A stretch of 64,000 nucleotides of DNA from Roseiarcus sp963751165 (GCA_963751165.1 CAVVTP010000025.1:1-64000), one strand, 5' to 3'. Shown: positions 44,520 to 54,061, numbered from the stretch's first letter. The notes: generated by a model from the letters alone, not told the origin. A program made the numbers and translations.

Positions 44520-45917
44520 TCAACGCTTGATGCGGCGCTCGGGACGCGTCGAACTCGCGCCATGCGGGGGCCTCGTGATCGACGCCGGAAGCCCGGCGCT
44601 CCGCGCGTCCCGATGCGGCGCGTGATGGGCGCGCTCCGGCGCCGCAGCGTTCGCCGCCTTCCACATCGCGTGACTCGGCTTCGGTCCGCGCTTCCGCCCG
44701 TCGCGATGCGGAGCATGATGCGGGCGAGCGGGTGCGGAAGGAGCCGCCGAGGCTGCCAGGCGGACGACGGGCGCTGGCTTCGGACCGGCCTCGCCGCGCC
44801 GGTCGCTCTTCGGCAGGTTGATCCGCGTCAGGCGCTCGATCGCCCGCAGATGGTCGCGCTCGGCATGGTCGCAGAACGAGATCGCGCGCCCGGCGTTTCC
44901 GGCGCGGGCGGTGCGGCCGATGCGGTGGACATAGGCCTCGGCGATCTCGGGCAGCTCGAAGTTCACCACATGCGTTACGCCGTCGATATCGATGCCGCGC
45001 GCAGCGATATCGGTTGCGACCAAGGCTCGGGTCGCCCCGGCGCGAAACGCGCCCAGCGCCCGCTCGCGCTGGCCCTGGCTCTTGTTGCCATGAATGGCGG
45101 CCGCGTCGACGCCCGCTTCGTCCAGCGCCTTGGCGACGCGGTCAGCGCCGCGTTTGGTGCGGGTGAAGACGAGCACGCGCGACATCTCATTGTCGCCGAA
45201 GAGCTCGACCAGAAGGTCGCGCTTCTTAGCCGAGTCGACGAAAACGACGCTCTGCTCGACGCGGTCGGCAGTCTTGGCGGCCGGAGTCACCGCGACCTCG
45301 ACCGGATCCCTGAGTAGCTCGCCGGCGAGCGCGCGGATGTCGGCCGGCATCGTGGCCGAGAAGAACAGGTTTTGCCGCCGCCTCGGCAGTTCGCGCACGA
45401 TGCGGCGGATCGGCTTGATGAAGCCGAGGTCGAGCATCTGGTCGACCTCGTCGAGCACAAGGAACTCGACCGTTCCGAGCGCAGCGACCCGCGCGTCGAG
45501 ATGATCGATGAGCCGGCCGGGGGTGGCCACGAGCACGTCGAGACCCTCTCGAAGCGCCCGGACCTGCGCGCCATGCGGCACGCCGCCGAACACCACCGCG
45601 ACCTTGAGCCGGAGCTCGCCCGAGATGTCGCGAAAGCTCTGCGCGATCTGGCTTGCGAGCTCGCGGGTCGGGCTCAGAACGAGGACCCGCGCGCCGCCTC
45701 TCGGCGCCGGGCGCCGGTCCGTCGCAAGCTTGTGAAGGATCGGCAGCGCGAAGGCCGCGGTCTTGCCGGTACCCGTCTGGGCGATGCCGACGAGATCGCG
45801 GCCCTTCATTAGCGGCGGGATAGCCTGGGCCTGAATCGGCGTCGGACGCGCGAAGCCGAGTTTGACCAGCGCGGCGGTAAGGGGCGCGGCCAAGCCGAGC
45901 CCATGAAAATTATCCAA
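44520..45917 (-). CDS. DEAD-box-type RNA helicase (RhlE-like) with DEVD in motif II
   Basis: A 465-residue helicase. The Q motif lies in FARPTPIQAQAIPPL, motif I is AQTGTGKTAAF, motif Ib is VATPGRLIDHL, motif III is FSATM and motif VI is HRIGRTARAG. Motif II reads DEVD rather than DEAD. Beyond residue 365 lies a basic, His/Pro/Arg-rich tail with two near-repeats containing RPHHAPHRD and RAHHAPHRD, likely RNA-binding. Probably acts in ribosome assembly or RNA turnover, by family. Confidence 0.93.
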   Translation of the reverse strand: MDNFHGLGLAAPLTAALVKLGFARPTPIQAQAIPPLMKGRDLVGIAQTGTGKTAAFALPILHKLATDRRPAPRGGARVLVLSPTRELASQIAQSFRDISGELRLKVAVVFGGVPHGAQVRALREGLDVLVATPGRLIDHLDARVAALGTVEFLVLDEVDQMLDLGFIKPIRRIVRELPRRRQNLFFSATMPADIRALAGELLRDPVEVAVTPAAKTADRVEQSVVFVDSAKKRDLLVELFGDNEMSRVLVFTRTKRGADRVAKALDEAGVDAAAIHGNKSQGQRERALGAFRAGATRALVATDIAARGIDIDGVTHVVNFELPEIAEAYVHRIGRTARAGNAGRAISFCDHAERDHLRAIERLTRINLPKSDRRGEAGPKPAPVVRLAASAAPSAPARPHHAPHRDGRKRGPKPSHAMWKAANAAAPERAHHAPHRDARSAGLPASITRPPHGASSTRPERRIKR

Positions 45918-46301
45918 GATGATTCTTTCAAGGCGCCGCTACCGGCAATCCTGTGCGCGAGGCGGCTGGATGTTTAGGAAACGCCCCGCGTGTCCGGGCG
46001 TCGAGAGCGAATGTCATGTTTGCGCCCAGCAGGCGGGCGGAGGGCCCTTCACGCGGCTGGCGCATTTTTGGCCGCGATGAACGCGGCGTGCCACATATGG
46101 ACGGCCGAGAGCGGGAAGTCAAGGAACAGGCGATCTGGCTCGAGGATCAGGCGTCCCCTCGACTACGCTTCGTTTGTGCAACTCGCGCGCTGCGCAGGGG
46201 AGGATAAAGCGGCAGACGGCTTTCCTCACCTGCGAAGCGGGGGGCGGCCCGAAGGGCCGCGGAGTAGAGTGCGGCGCGGGTCGCGGGAGAAGCCCAGCAC
46301 C
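45918..46301. other. Intergenic region with a hairpin after the acyl-CoA synthetase
   Basis: GCGGCCC-gaa-GGGCCGC at 46244-46260 is a perfect 7-bp hairpin just past the end of the synthetase gene (minus strand). It may terminate transcription although no T run follows. The rest is the helicase leader. Confidence 0.4.
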
Positions 46302-47942
46302 CTACCCGCTCACCGCAAGATGCCCGTGAAAGCGCTGCCGCAACTCCGTCTTCAACAGCTTGCCGGTCGCGGTGTGCGGGAGAGCGTCGACGAATACGAC
46401 GTCCTCCGGGATTTGCCATTTCGGCAGCTTGGCGGCCAGGAAATCGACGAGCGACTGTTTGGTCGGCTTCCGGCCGTCTCGCGGCTGGACGATCAGGAGC
46501 GGACGCTCCTGCCAGACCGGGTGCTCGACGGCGATCACAGCCGCTTCGAACACGTCTGGGTGCGACATCGCAAGGTTCTCGATCTCGATCGACGAGATCC
46601 ACTCGCCGCCGGACTTGATCACGTCCTTCAAGCGATCAGTGAGCTGGACATAGCCGTCAGGGTCGATCGTGCCGACGTCGCCCGTGCCGAGCCAACCATC
46701 CTGGTCGACGACCTGTCCGCCCTCGCCTTTGAAATAGCCGGAGATCACCCAGTTGCCGCGGACCTTAAGCTCGCCGACCGAGACGCCATCGTGAGGCGCC
46801 TCACGCCCATCGCGGCCGACGAGCTTGAGCTCGATGCCGAAGACCTGGCGCCCTTGCTTCACCTGCACGTCCACGAGGTCTCGCGGGCGCATCCCGTCAT
46901 GCTTGGCCAAGGGCGATCCGACAGTCGCGAGCGGGCTTGTTTCCGTCATGCCCCACGCCTGGAGCAGGAACACGTCCATCAGAGCGCGGAACTTCTCGAT
47001 GATCGCTCTTGGCGGAGCGGACCCGCCAGACACGACGTGCCTGAGTTTCAGCCTCGACAGGTCGAGCCGCTCCTGATGAGTCTCGACCCAGGCGAGGAAA
47101 TTGAGCCAGATCGTTGGAATGCCGAACGCCTTGGTGCATTCCTCCCGCTCGAGCAGCATGTAGATGCTTTCGGGATCGAGCTTCGGGCCGGGTAGCACGA
47201 GCTTCGAGCCGGAGATCGCTGCCGAAAACGGCAGGCTCCAGGCGTTGGCGTGAAAGAGCGGCACCACGACAAGGATCGAGTCGCGCGCCGTCAGCGCCAG
47301 CGCGTCGGCCGCGTTGGCGGCGAATGCATGCAGCACCGTCGACCGGTGGCTGTACATCACGCCTTTCGGGTTGCCGGTCGTGCCGGAGGTGTAGCAGAGC
47401 GTCGAGGCCGTGTTCTCGTCGATGACCGGCCACGCGTACTCCGGCGAAGCCTTCGCCAGCAGATCCTCGTAGCAGAGGAGCGAGACGCCTTCGACGGACG
47501 GAAGGCCGCTCCGCTCGCAAAGCGCGACATACCCCCGCACCAGCGGCAGCTTCGGCGCGAGTTGTTCGACGAGCGGCGCAAAGACAGGGTCGAAGAACAC
47601 GAAAGCGTCCTCGGCGTGATGCATGATGTACTGGAGTTGTTCCGGAAAGAGCCGCGGATTGACAGTGTGCAGCACCCGTCCTGAGCTGGTCACGCCGTAG
47701 TAGAGCTCCAGATGCCGGTGGCCGTTCCAGGCCAGGGTCGCAATCCGATCGCCGCGGTTCGCCCTGAGCGCATCGAGCGCATTGGCGACCTGCTTCGCCC
47801 GGGCGGCGATCTCCGCGAAGGTCGAGCGATGGGAGGCTCCCTGCGGATCGCGGGAAACCACCTCCCGCCCGCCGTGCCACGCCGCGGCGTAGTCGACCAG
47901 GCCGGATATCAGAAGCGGACGCTGTTGCATCAGTCCAAGCAT
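46302..47942 (-). CDS. Acyl-CoA synthetase (AMP-forming)
   Basis: A 546-residue adenylate-forming enzyme. The AMP-binding P-loop is CYTSGTTGNPKGVMYSH, followed by the YxxTE region (GMTETSP), WLGTGDVGTIDPDGY and the catalytic Lys loop DVIKSGGEWIS with C-terminal TATGKLLK. It activates a fatty or other carboxylic acid to its CoA ester; this clade includes medium/long-chain and 3-methylmercaptopropionate CoA ligases, so the exact substrate is open. Confidence 0.92.
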   Translation of the reverse strand: MLGLMQQRPLLISGLVDYAAAWHGGREVVSRDPQGASHRSTFAEIAARAKQVANALDALRANRGDRIATLAWNGHRHLELYYGVTSSGRVLHTVNPRLFPEQLQYIMHHAEDAFVFFDPVFAPLVEQLAPKLPLVRGYVALCERSGLPSVEGVSLLCYEDLLAKASPEYAWPVIDENTASTLCYTSGTTGNPKGVMYSHRSTVLHAFAANAADALALTARDSILVVVPLFHANAWSLPFSAAISGSKLVLPGPKLDPESIYMLLEREECTKAFGIPTIWLNFLAWVETHQERLDLSRLKLRHVVSGGSAPPRAIIEKFRALMDVFLLQAWGMTETSPLATVGSPLAKHDGMRPRDLVDVQVKQGRQVFGIELKLVGRDGREAPHDGVSVGELKVRGNWVISGYFKGEGGQVVDQDGWLGTGDVGTIDPDGYVQLTDRLKDVIKSGGEWISSIEIENLAMSHPDVFEAAVIAVEHPVWQERPLLIVQPRDGRKPTKQSLVDFLAAKLPKWQIPEDVVFVDALPHTATGKLLKTELRQRFHGHLAVSG

Positions 47943-48278
47943 GGGTTCCTCCCTCCGGGCTCGGCCGGCCCGGACCGATCGTTTTGGTTCAGGACCTGCA
48001 ATCGAAGCATCGGTCCTAACTTCGAATTTTTGAAGGAAAACCTTATCGCATCAAACCCAAATGGCAATACCGACCGTGACATGGTCAACTTGTCTGGTTC
48101 GCAGTCCGCACGGGGAACCCCGCCGCACCGGACGGGGCGACGACTCCAGTCGGCGCTGACGCTATGAACTCGCCAAACCTGCGTCGAAAATAGGCCTGAA
48201 ACTGGTGGTATTGACTGTCCGGCGGGGAGGACGTCCAGCCCCATCCCTTAAAAGCGAGGCTGGCGCGCGTATCGGAGC
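47943..48278. other. Divergent intergenic region
   Basis: Separates the minus-strand acyl-CoA synthetase from the plus-strand ABC operon and should hold both promoters. The AT-richer part at about 47990-48080 is the likeliest control region. No gene is seen. Confidence 0.45.
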
Positions 48279-49037
48279 GTGCCCTTGCCGCCTCTGCTCG
48301 AAGTCGTCGATCTGCGCAAGAGCTTCGGTCCCGTCAGTGTCCTCCACGGGGCGAGTCTCACGCTCCATCCCGGCGAGGTTTTGGCGCTCGTCGGCGACAA
48401 CGGCGCCGGCAAGTCGACTTTGATCAAGCACATCGCGGGCGTCCATAAGGCCGATTCCGGCGAGATCCGCCTGAACGGCGCGGCCCTCGACCTGCATGCC
48501 CCGGCCGACGCCAGGGCGCTCGGCATCGAGACGGTCTATCAGGATCTCGCGCTCGCCGACGAGCTCTCGGTCGGCGCCAACGTCTTTCTCGGCCGCGAGC
48601 CGATCAAGCGTTTCCTGGGCCTTCCTTACATCGACAACCGAAAAATCCGCGACGAGACGGAGGCGCTACTCAGGCGCATTGAGAGCCGCATTCCGCCCAA
48701 GGCCAAGACCGTGTCGCGCCTCTCCGGCGGGCAGCGCCAGGCGGTCGCCATCGCCCGCGCCCTCTACTGGCAATCGAAGGTCGTCATCCTGGACGAACCG
48801 ACGGCGGCCCTCGCCGTGATGGAGCGCGAACACGTCATCCAGCTCGCCCGCAGGCTCGCCGGCGAGGGCATCGGCGTCATCTACATCGGTCACAACCTGA
48901 TCGAGATCCTCGAGGTCGCCGACCGGGTCGCGGTGATGTTCCGCGGCCGCATAACCCACGTGACGTCGGCGGCGGACACCACCCAGCAGAACCTCATCAG
49001 ATACATGACGGGGTACGAGGAGGCGGCAACGAACTGA
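48279..49037 (+). CDS. Sugar ABC transporter ATP-binding protein
   Basis: A 252-residue single ATPase domain: Walker A GDNGAGKSTLIKHI, Q-loop in VYQDLAL, signature LSGGQRQAVAIARAL, Walker B VVILDEPTAAL and switch His in YIGHNL. Sugar importers of the ribose type often have two fused ATPase halves, but FrcA-like systems use a single domain as here. It starts at GTG 48279; no clear Shine-Dalgarno sequence. First gene of a three-gene importer operon. Confidence 0.92.
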   Translation: MPLPPLLEVVDLRKSFGPVSVLHGASLTLHPGEVLALVGDNGAGKSTLIKHIAGVHKADSGEIRLNGAALDLHAPADARALGIETVYQDLALADELSVGANVFLGREPIKRFLGLPYIDNRKIRDETEALLRRIESRIPPKAKTVSRLSGGQRQAVAIARALYWQSKVVILDEPTAALAVMEREHVIQLARRLAGEGIGVIYIGHNLIEILEVADRVAVMFRGRITHVTSAADTTQQNLIRYMTGYEEAATN

Positions 49038-49111
49038 GGGGCGATTGATGCCGCGCTCTTTCGGGCGCGGCAGCGCGGTCAGATGACTGCGCCTATACGG
49101 AAGGAGATGCC

Positions 49112-50104
49112 ATGCTCAGGATAGGTCTTCTGTCGGCGGCGGCTTTGGCCCTCGCCTGGACGCCCGCATGGGCGGCCGAGAACTTTTCCAACGACCACAT
49201 CGACGTGATCGTGAAAGCGACGACGTCGCAATACTGGGCGACGGTGTTCGACGGCGCGGACGCCGCGGCCAAGAAACTCGGCGTGCAGCTGTCAAAGCTC
49301 GGCGCCAGCGCCGAGACCGACGTTGCGCAGGAAGTGTCGATCATGGAGAACGCGATCCAGACGAAGCCGACCGGCATCGTGATCGCGGCGACCAACGCCC
49401 AGGCGCTGGCGCAGCCGATCGCCGCGGCGACTGAAGCCGGCATCCCGGTGATCGTGATCGATTCCGACGCCAACACCGACAAATACGTGACCTTCCTCGC
49501 CACCAACAACGTGACCGGCGGCGAGAAGGCGGCCGACGAACTCGCCTCCTGCGTCAAGGCGCGCACCGGCAAGGAGGAGGGCGACGTCGCCTACATGACC
49601 GCGCTCGCCGGCGCCCAATCGCTCAACGATCGCGACAAGGGCTTCGTCGAGGAAATGAAGAAATACGCAGGCCTGAAGATCGTCGACCATCGCACCGGCA
49701 ACAACGATCCCGGCAAGGCGCTTTCCGACGCCGAGGACATCCTGACCCGCCACGCCAATCTCACCGGGCTCTTCGCCGACAACGAGATCGAGGGCGACGG
49801 CGCCGGGCGCGCCATCCAGGAGAAGAACCTCGGATCGAAACTCTGCGCGGTCGCCTTCGACACCTCCGACCAGGAGATCCACTTCGTGCGCGACGGCAAT
49901 CTAGACGGCCTCATTGTGCAGAACCCGTTCATGATGGGCTACGCCGGCGTCTGGTACGCGCTCGAAGCGGCCAACGGCGTCGTGCTGCCGCACCGTATGG
50001 ACTCCGGCGTGCACGTCGTCACCAAGAAGAACATTGACAGCCCGGCCATGGCCGGCCTGCTCAACCCAAAGAAGTATCAGCTAACTCCGTACCTTGGCAG
50101 TTAA
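49112..50104 (+). CDS. Sugar ABC transporter substrate-binding protein
   Basis: A 330-residue periplasmic binding protein. Residues 1-21 are a signal peptide ending AWAAE. The mature part has the type I (ribose-binding-like) fold: IDVIVKATTSQYWATVFDGA, GIVIAATNAQALAQPI, IPVIVIDSDANTD, and DNEIEGDGAGRAIQE. Ligand is probably a sugar or polyol; the precise one cannot be read. A perfect gaaggagat site precedes the ATG. Confidence 0.93.
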   Translation: MLRIGLLSAAALALAWTPAWAAENFSNDHIDVIVKATTSQYWATVFDGADAAAKKLGVQLSKLGASAETDVAQEVSIMENAIQTKPTGIVIAATNAQALAQPIAAATEAGIPVIVIDSDANTDKYVTFLATNNVTGGEKAADELASCVKARTGKEEGDVAYMTALAGAQSLNDRDKGFVEEMKKYAGLKIVDHRTGNNDPGKALSDAEDILTRHANLTGLFADNEIEGDGAGRAIQEKNLGSKLCAVAFDTSDQEIHFVRDGNLDGLIVQNPFMMGYAGVWYALEAANGVVLPHRMDSGVHVVTKKNIDSPAMAGLLNPKKYQLTPYLGS

Positions 50105-50181
50105 CTTCAGCCTGGCGCGCTCAGGCCTTGGCCACAGGCCCGGGCGCGCTGTCGAGGACGCCGGGAAGGAGAAAGACCTCT

Positions 50182-51174
50182 ATGGCGACCGTTATTACGC
50201 CTGCCCCGAGCCCCAGGCGCGCATTCCTGGGTGACCTTCGGCATGGGCTGCCGGTCGAAACCTGGGTGCTCGGCTGTACGGCGCTGCTGTGGGTCGGCCT
50301 CGCGCTCGCCTCGCCCTATTTCCTGACCACCGGCAACGTCTTCAACATCATGCGCCAGGTCTCGGTCGACGCGATCGTGGCCTATGGCGAGCTCTTCACC
50401 ATCATCACCGCCGGCATCGACCTGTCGGTCGGGTCAGTTCTCGGCTTCACTGGCGTCGCCTTCGCCATGATGCTGACCGGCGGCATGAGCATCCCGGTCG
50501 CCGCCGTGCTGACGCTCTTGATCGGGCTGGCGATCGGCCTCGTTAACGGCCTCGCCATCGACCGGCTCGGCATCCCCGCCTTCATCGTCACGCTGGCCGG
50601 CCTGCAGGGCTACCGCGGGGCCACCATGCTGATCTCGGGCGGGATGACGGTGGCCGGACTGCCGGACTCGCTCGGCAATTTCGCTAATTCCTACGTGTTC
50701 GGCGTGCCGACTATGTTCCTCGTCATGCTCGCCTTCGCTGCGGTGTCGCAGTACCTGCTCGGCGCGACGCGGACCGGGCGCTACATGTACGCGCTCGGCA
50801 GCAACATCGAGGCGGCGCGCCGGGTCGGCGTCAACGTGACCCGGGTGACGCTGATCGCCTACGGCCTCGCCTCGCTGTTCGCCACCGTCGCTGGCATGCT
50901 GCTCGTCGCGCGCCTCACGATGGGCAATCCGAACGGCGGCATGGGCTACGAATTGCAGGCGATCGCCGCCGCGGTGGTCGGGGGCGCGAGCCTGTTCGGC
51001 GGACGCGGCACGATCGGCGGCTGCTTCATCGGCGCGCTTCTGTTCACCACCATCGGCAACGGCGCGAATCTGCTCGGCGTCAGCTCGTTCTGGCAGATGG
51101 TGATCGAGGGCCTACTGATCGCCGGCGTCGTCTATCTCGACAATCTGCAGAAGCGCAAGGCGCAGGGGCAGTAG
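50182..51174 (+). CDS. Sugar ABC transporter permease
   Basis: A 330-residue inner-membrane permease of the RbsC/FrcC family with about nine hydrophobic helices. Family motifs are TAGIDLSVGSVLGF, the NGLAIDRLGIPAFIVTLAGL loop, and GGASLFGGRGTIGGCFIGALL. The ATG at 50182 follows ggaaggagaaag. With the ATPase and binding protein it forms a complete importer; no regulator or kinase gene lies beside it. Confidence 0.94.
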   Translation: MATVITPAPSPRRAFLGDLRHGLPVETWVLGCTALLWVGLALASPYFLTTGNVFNIMRQVSVDAIVAYGELFTIITAGIDLSVGSVLGFTGVAFAMMLTGGMSIPVAAVLTLLIGLAIGLVNGLAIDRLGIPAFIVTLAGLQGYRGATMLISGGMTVAGLPDSLGNFANSYVFGVPTMFLVMLAFAAVSQYLLGATRTGRYMYALGSNIEAARRVGVNVTRVTLIAYGLASLFATVAGMLLVARLTMGNPNGGMGYELQAIAAAVVGGASLFGGRGTIGGCFIGALLFTTIGNGANLLGVSSFWQMVIEGLLIAGVVYLDNLQKRKAQGQ

Positions 51175-51737
51175 GCATTCCCTTTCCCGGTGAGTGGCTA
51201 CGCCCAACGGCGAGGTCCACGTCACCCATCATCCGGCGCTTCGCGCCGTCTTCTCCCCGCAAGTGGGGCCGAAGGGATTGCGGCGCGCTTCGAGGGCGGA
51301 CGGCTCGGCCGCGGCGATCGCAATGACCGCGACGGCCCGGTGCAATCGCTTCGCCAGAATTGGCTTCCGCAATTCGCGGCCGCAAGCCCATGCCTCTTCG
51401 CGCGTTAACTCTATTCGTTGGAAAGCCAACAATTTCTTGACAAGCCAACCGATGTTCTCTATTTGTTCCTTAACACCGCCGTCAAGGAGAAGGAGAATGC
51501 CTGCTTCCGTCGAAGCCGTTTCGCTTCGCGCCGTTGGCCATCACCATCAGCTGCGGCATGGCTGCGCGCCAGGCCTCGCGAAGGCGTTGGCTTGCAGTCG
51601 TCTTGCCCGGGCACGGTGGCCTCGGCTTCCCCTCGCCTTTGGCCGGCGATGCGCGCGGCGCTCAGCCGTCGCCGCTGCGAGTCGCTCGGAAAAACCATCG
51701 CAAACGATTGAAATCATTGATTTCGCGCCCGAACCTA
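51175..51737. other. Intergenic region with an orphan promoter before an IS element
   Basis: TTGACA at about 51435 and TATTTG 17 bases on look like a promoter, and ggagaaggaga precedes an ATG at 51497. The frame from that ATG is Arg-rich, but another frame reads like a signal peptide (FRFAPLAITISCGMAA). A gene start may have been cut by insertions and indels. No intact gene is visible. Confidence 0.4.
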
Positions 51738-52563
51738 GGGCCTGTCTTCATTTGATTTGAGAACGGATTGGAATCGGAGGCGGAACGTTTTGTGTTTTGG
51801 ATAGGAGAAGGGATTCCCGAATCAGCAAATGTCTGACTCGTGAGCGGTCGGCCTTTAGGAGGGGCTGACCGATGCGACGATATTCCCTGCGCGACGACCA
51901 GTGGGATCGGATCAAAGACATTCTGCCGGGCCGCGAAGGCCATGTGGGCGGCACTGCGGCGGACAATCGGCTGTTCGTCGAAGCTGTCCTTTTCAGGTTT
52001 CGAGCCGGCGTCCCGTGGCGTGATCTGCCCGAGCGTTTCGGGGACTGGAAGATCGTCTACCAGCGCTTCAACCGATGGGCCAAGAGCGGCGTTTTCGAGC
52101 GGGTTTTCAAGCTCTTGGCCAACGACCACGACAACGAGTACATGATGATCGACGCCACCATCGTGCGCGCTCATCAGCATAGCGCGGGCGCCCAAAAAGA
52201 GGGCGCGCAAGCCATCGGCCGATCCCGCGGCGGATTGACCACCAAAATCCATGCGGTCGTCGACGCCCTCGGCAATCCCGTCGGAATCATGCTCAGCCCG
52301 GGCCAGGATCACGATCTGACTTGCGCCGAAGCTCTGATCGAAGCCCTCGATCCCCACGCTCTGATCGCCGACAAGGCCTTCGACGCCGACTCCTTCATCA
52401 GCGCCCTCAATGCTCGAGCGATCACTCCAGTCATCCCACCCAAATCAAACCGAAAAACCCCGCGCCCGTGCGATTTCATCCTCTACTGCGAACGCAATCT
52501 CATTGAGCGTTTCTTCAACAAGCTCAAACATTTCCGCGCCATCGCCACGCGCTACGACATATG
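51738..52563 (+). mobile_element. IS5-family (IS427-like) insertion sequence, right end missing
   Basis: The left end begins GGGCCTGTCTTCATTTGATT at 51738, next to a CTAG. The transposase reading frame follows. No copy of the inverted end is seen on the right, where the sequence instead passes into a tandem repeat at 52565. The element is therefore truncated. Confidence 0.65.
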
Positions 52564-52594
52564 TCCTCAGCAGCCTCAGACTCCCAAGATCTAG
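51872..52594 (+). CDS. IS5-family transposase, C-terminally truncated
   Basis: A 240-residue DDE transposase: MRRYSLRDDQWDRIKDILPG at the N terminus, RAGVPWRDLPERFGDW, then catalytic Asp in MMIDATIVRAH, Asp in ALIADKAFDAD and Glu in CERNLIERFFNKLKHFR. After RYD the sequence leaves the family and ends in a short foreign tail, so the last few helices are lost. Unlike many IS427-group members, no frameshift is needed to join the two halves. Confidence 0.88.
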   Translation: MRRYSLRDDQWDRIKDILPGREGHVGGTAADNRLFVEAVLFRFRAGVPWRDLPERFGDWKIVYQRFNRWAKSGVFERVFKLLANDHDNEYMMIDATIVRAHQHSAGAQKEGAQAIGRSRGGLTTKIHAVVDALGNPVGIMLSPGQDHDLTCAEALIEALDPHALIADKAFDADSFISALNARAITPVIPPKSNRKTPRPCDFILYCERNLIERFFNKLKHFRAIATRYDICPQQPQTPKI

Positions 52595-52775
52595 TTTTGG
52601 CCTTGCCGGCTCAATTCCGCCTGCGCCGCTCATCCGCCTTAACACATTGAGCAGTGCAGGCGCCCCTGAACGCTTAGCCTCAGCAGCGAGCTCAGACCCC
52701 AACATCTAGTATTGGTCTTGCCGCCGATTCCGCCGCGCCCCTACCGCATTCACACATTGAGCGGTGCGGGCGCCC
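52565..52775. repeat. Two imperfect tandem copies of a 113-bp unit
   Basis: Copy 1 starts at 52565 and copy 2 at 52678. Both begin CCTCAGCAGC, contain CTCAGAC-CCAA-ATCTAGT-TTGG-CTTGCCG and end in ACATTGAGC-GTGC-GGCGCCC. They differ by scattered substitutions and short gaps. Copy 1 overlaps the broken 3' end of the IS5 transposase. The remaining 280 bases to cobS hold no gene I can support. Confidence 0.7.
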
Positions 52776-53056
52776 AGAGGACGGCGGAGCCCCAGCCCGC
52801 CGCCTGACAAGCGTTCTAGGGTTGCATGATTTGGCGCCCAAGGCGTTGAAATCGCTTCCGCGTCGTTTGAAATTGCAGGGCGCGGTCGAATGAGGCCGAC
52901 TCGCGTCGCGCGATCTGGCGAGCGACGCCTCGTCGCCCAGCCAGACAACCGGCCGTTCCATGATCCAGGCATGTCGAAGGGATGCGTCGCGGGGAAGGCG
53001 ACCGGCGCGGCCTTTTCCTGTGCCGGGTTTCTCTCCAGGGGCTCCTCTGCGCCGCT

Positions 53057-54061
53057 TCAGCTCAGCGCGACGTTGAGCGCGCTTTCCGGCAGCTCGTGGC
53101 CGAAGCAGCGCTGGTAGAATTCCGCCACCAGCGAGCGTTCGAGTTCGTCGCACTTGTTGAGGAAGGTGAGGCGGAAGGCGAAGCCGATGTCCTTGAAGAT
53201 CTCGGCGTTCTCGGCCCAGGTGATGACCGTGCGCGGGCTCATCACGGTCGAGAGATCGCCGTTGATGAAGGCGTTGCGGGTGAGGTCGGCGACGCGCACC
53301 ATCTTGTTGACGATGTCGCGCCCTTCCTTGCGCACGCGGTGCGCGGGCGACTTCGCCAGCACGATGTCGACTTCCTTGTCGTGCGGCAGATAGTTGAGCG
53401 TCGCGACGATCGACCAGCGGTCCATCTGGCCCTGGTTGATCTGCTGCGTGCCATGATAGAGGCCGGAGGTGTCGCCGAGGCCGACCGTATTCGCGGTGGC
53501 GAACAGCCGGAACGCCGGATGCGGCCTTATGACGCGCCGCTGATCCAGAAGCGTCAGGCGGCCGGAGACTTCCAGCACCCGCTGAATGACGAACATCACG
53601 TCGGGGCGGCCGGCGTCGTACTCGTCGAAGCACAGCGCGATGTTGTTCTGCAGCGCCCAAGGCAGCATGCCGTCGCGGAACTCGGTCACCTGCTTGCCGT
53701 CCTGGAGCACGATGGCGTCCTTGCCGACGAGGTCGATGCGGGAGACGTGGCTGTCGAGGTTGATGCGCACGCAGGGCCAGTTGAGCCGCGCCGCCACCTG
53801 CTCGATGTGGGTCGACTTGCCGGTGCCGTGGTAGCCGGTGATCATGACTCGGCGGTTGAAGGCGAATCCCGCAAGAATGGCGAGCGTCGTCTCGCGGTCG
53901 AAGATGTAGTCCGGATCGAGGTCCGGCACGTGCTGCTCGGCGACCGAATAGGCTGGCGCCTCCATATCCGCATCGATGCCGAATGCCTTGCGAACGGAAA
54001 TGCGCGTATCCGGCACACCGGGCGTGGGTTCGGCCGCTGTCGGCGTCTCTCTCGAATTCAT
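53057..54061 (-). CDS. cobS: Cobaltochelatase subunit CobS
   Basis: A 334-residue MoxR-type AAA+ ATPase that, with CobT, drives cobalt insertion by CobN in aerobic cobalamin synthesis. Walker A is GYHGTGKSTHIEQVA, Walker B ALCFDEYDAG, and sensor residues lie in FATANTVGLGD. No cobT is in the window, although in relatives it often follows. The flanking J-domain gene and bolA match the usual neighbourhood. Confidence 0.95.
   Translation of the reverse strand: MNSRETPTAAEPTPGVPDTRISVRKAFGIDADMEAPAYSVAEQHVPDLDPDYIFDRETTLAILAGFAFNRRVMITGYHGTGKSTHIEQVAARLNWPCVRINLDSHVSRIDLVGKDAIVLQDGKQVTEFRDGMLPWALQNNIALCFDEYDAGRPDVMFVIQRVLEVSGRLTLLDQRRVIRPHPAFRLFATANTVGLGDTSGLYHGTQQINQGQMDRWSIVATLNYLPHDKEVDIVLAKSPAHRVRKEGRDIVNKMVRVADLTRNAFINGDLSTVMSPRTVITWAENAEIFKDIGFAFRLTFLNKCDELERSLVAEFYQRCFGHELPESALNVALS

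Noticed and set aside
51194..51760. A 188-codon plus-strand frame
   Set aside because: Arg/Ala/Ser-rich, crosses a promoter-like sequence and enters the IS left end; no homology that I can see.
52565..52775. A CRISPR array
   Set aside because: Only two long, imperfect tandem copies without short identical repeats and unique spacers; no cas gene nearby.
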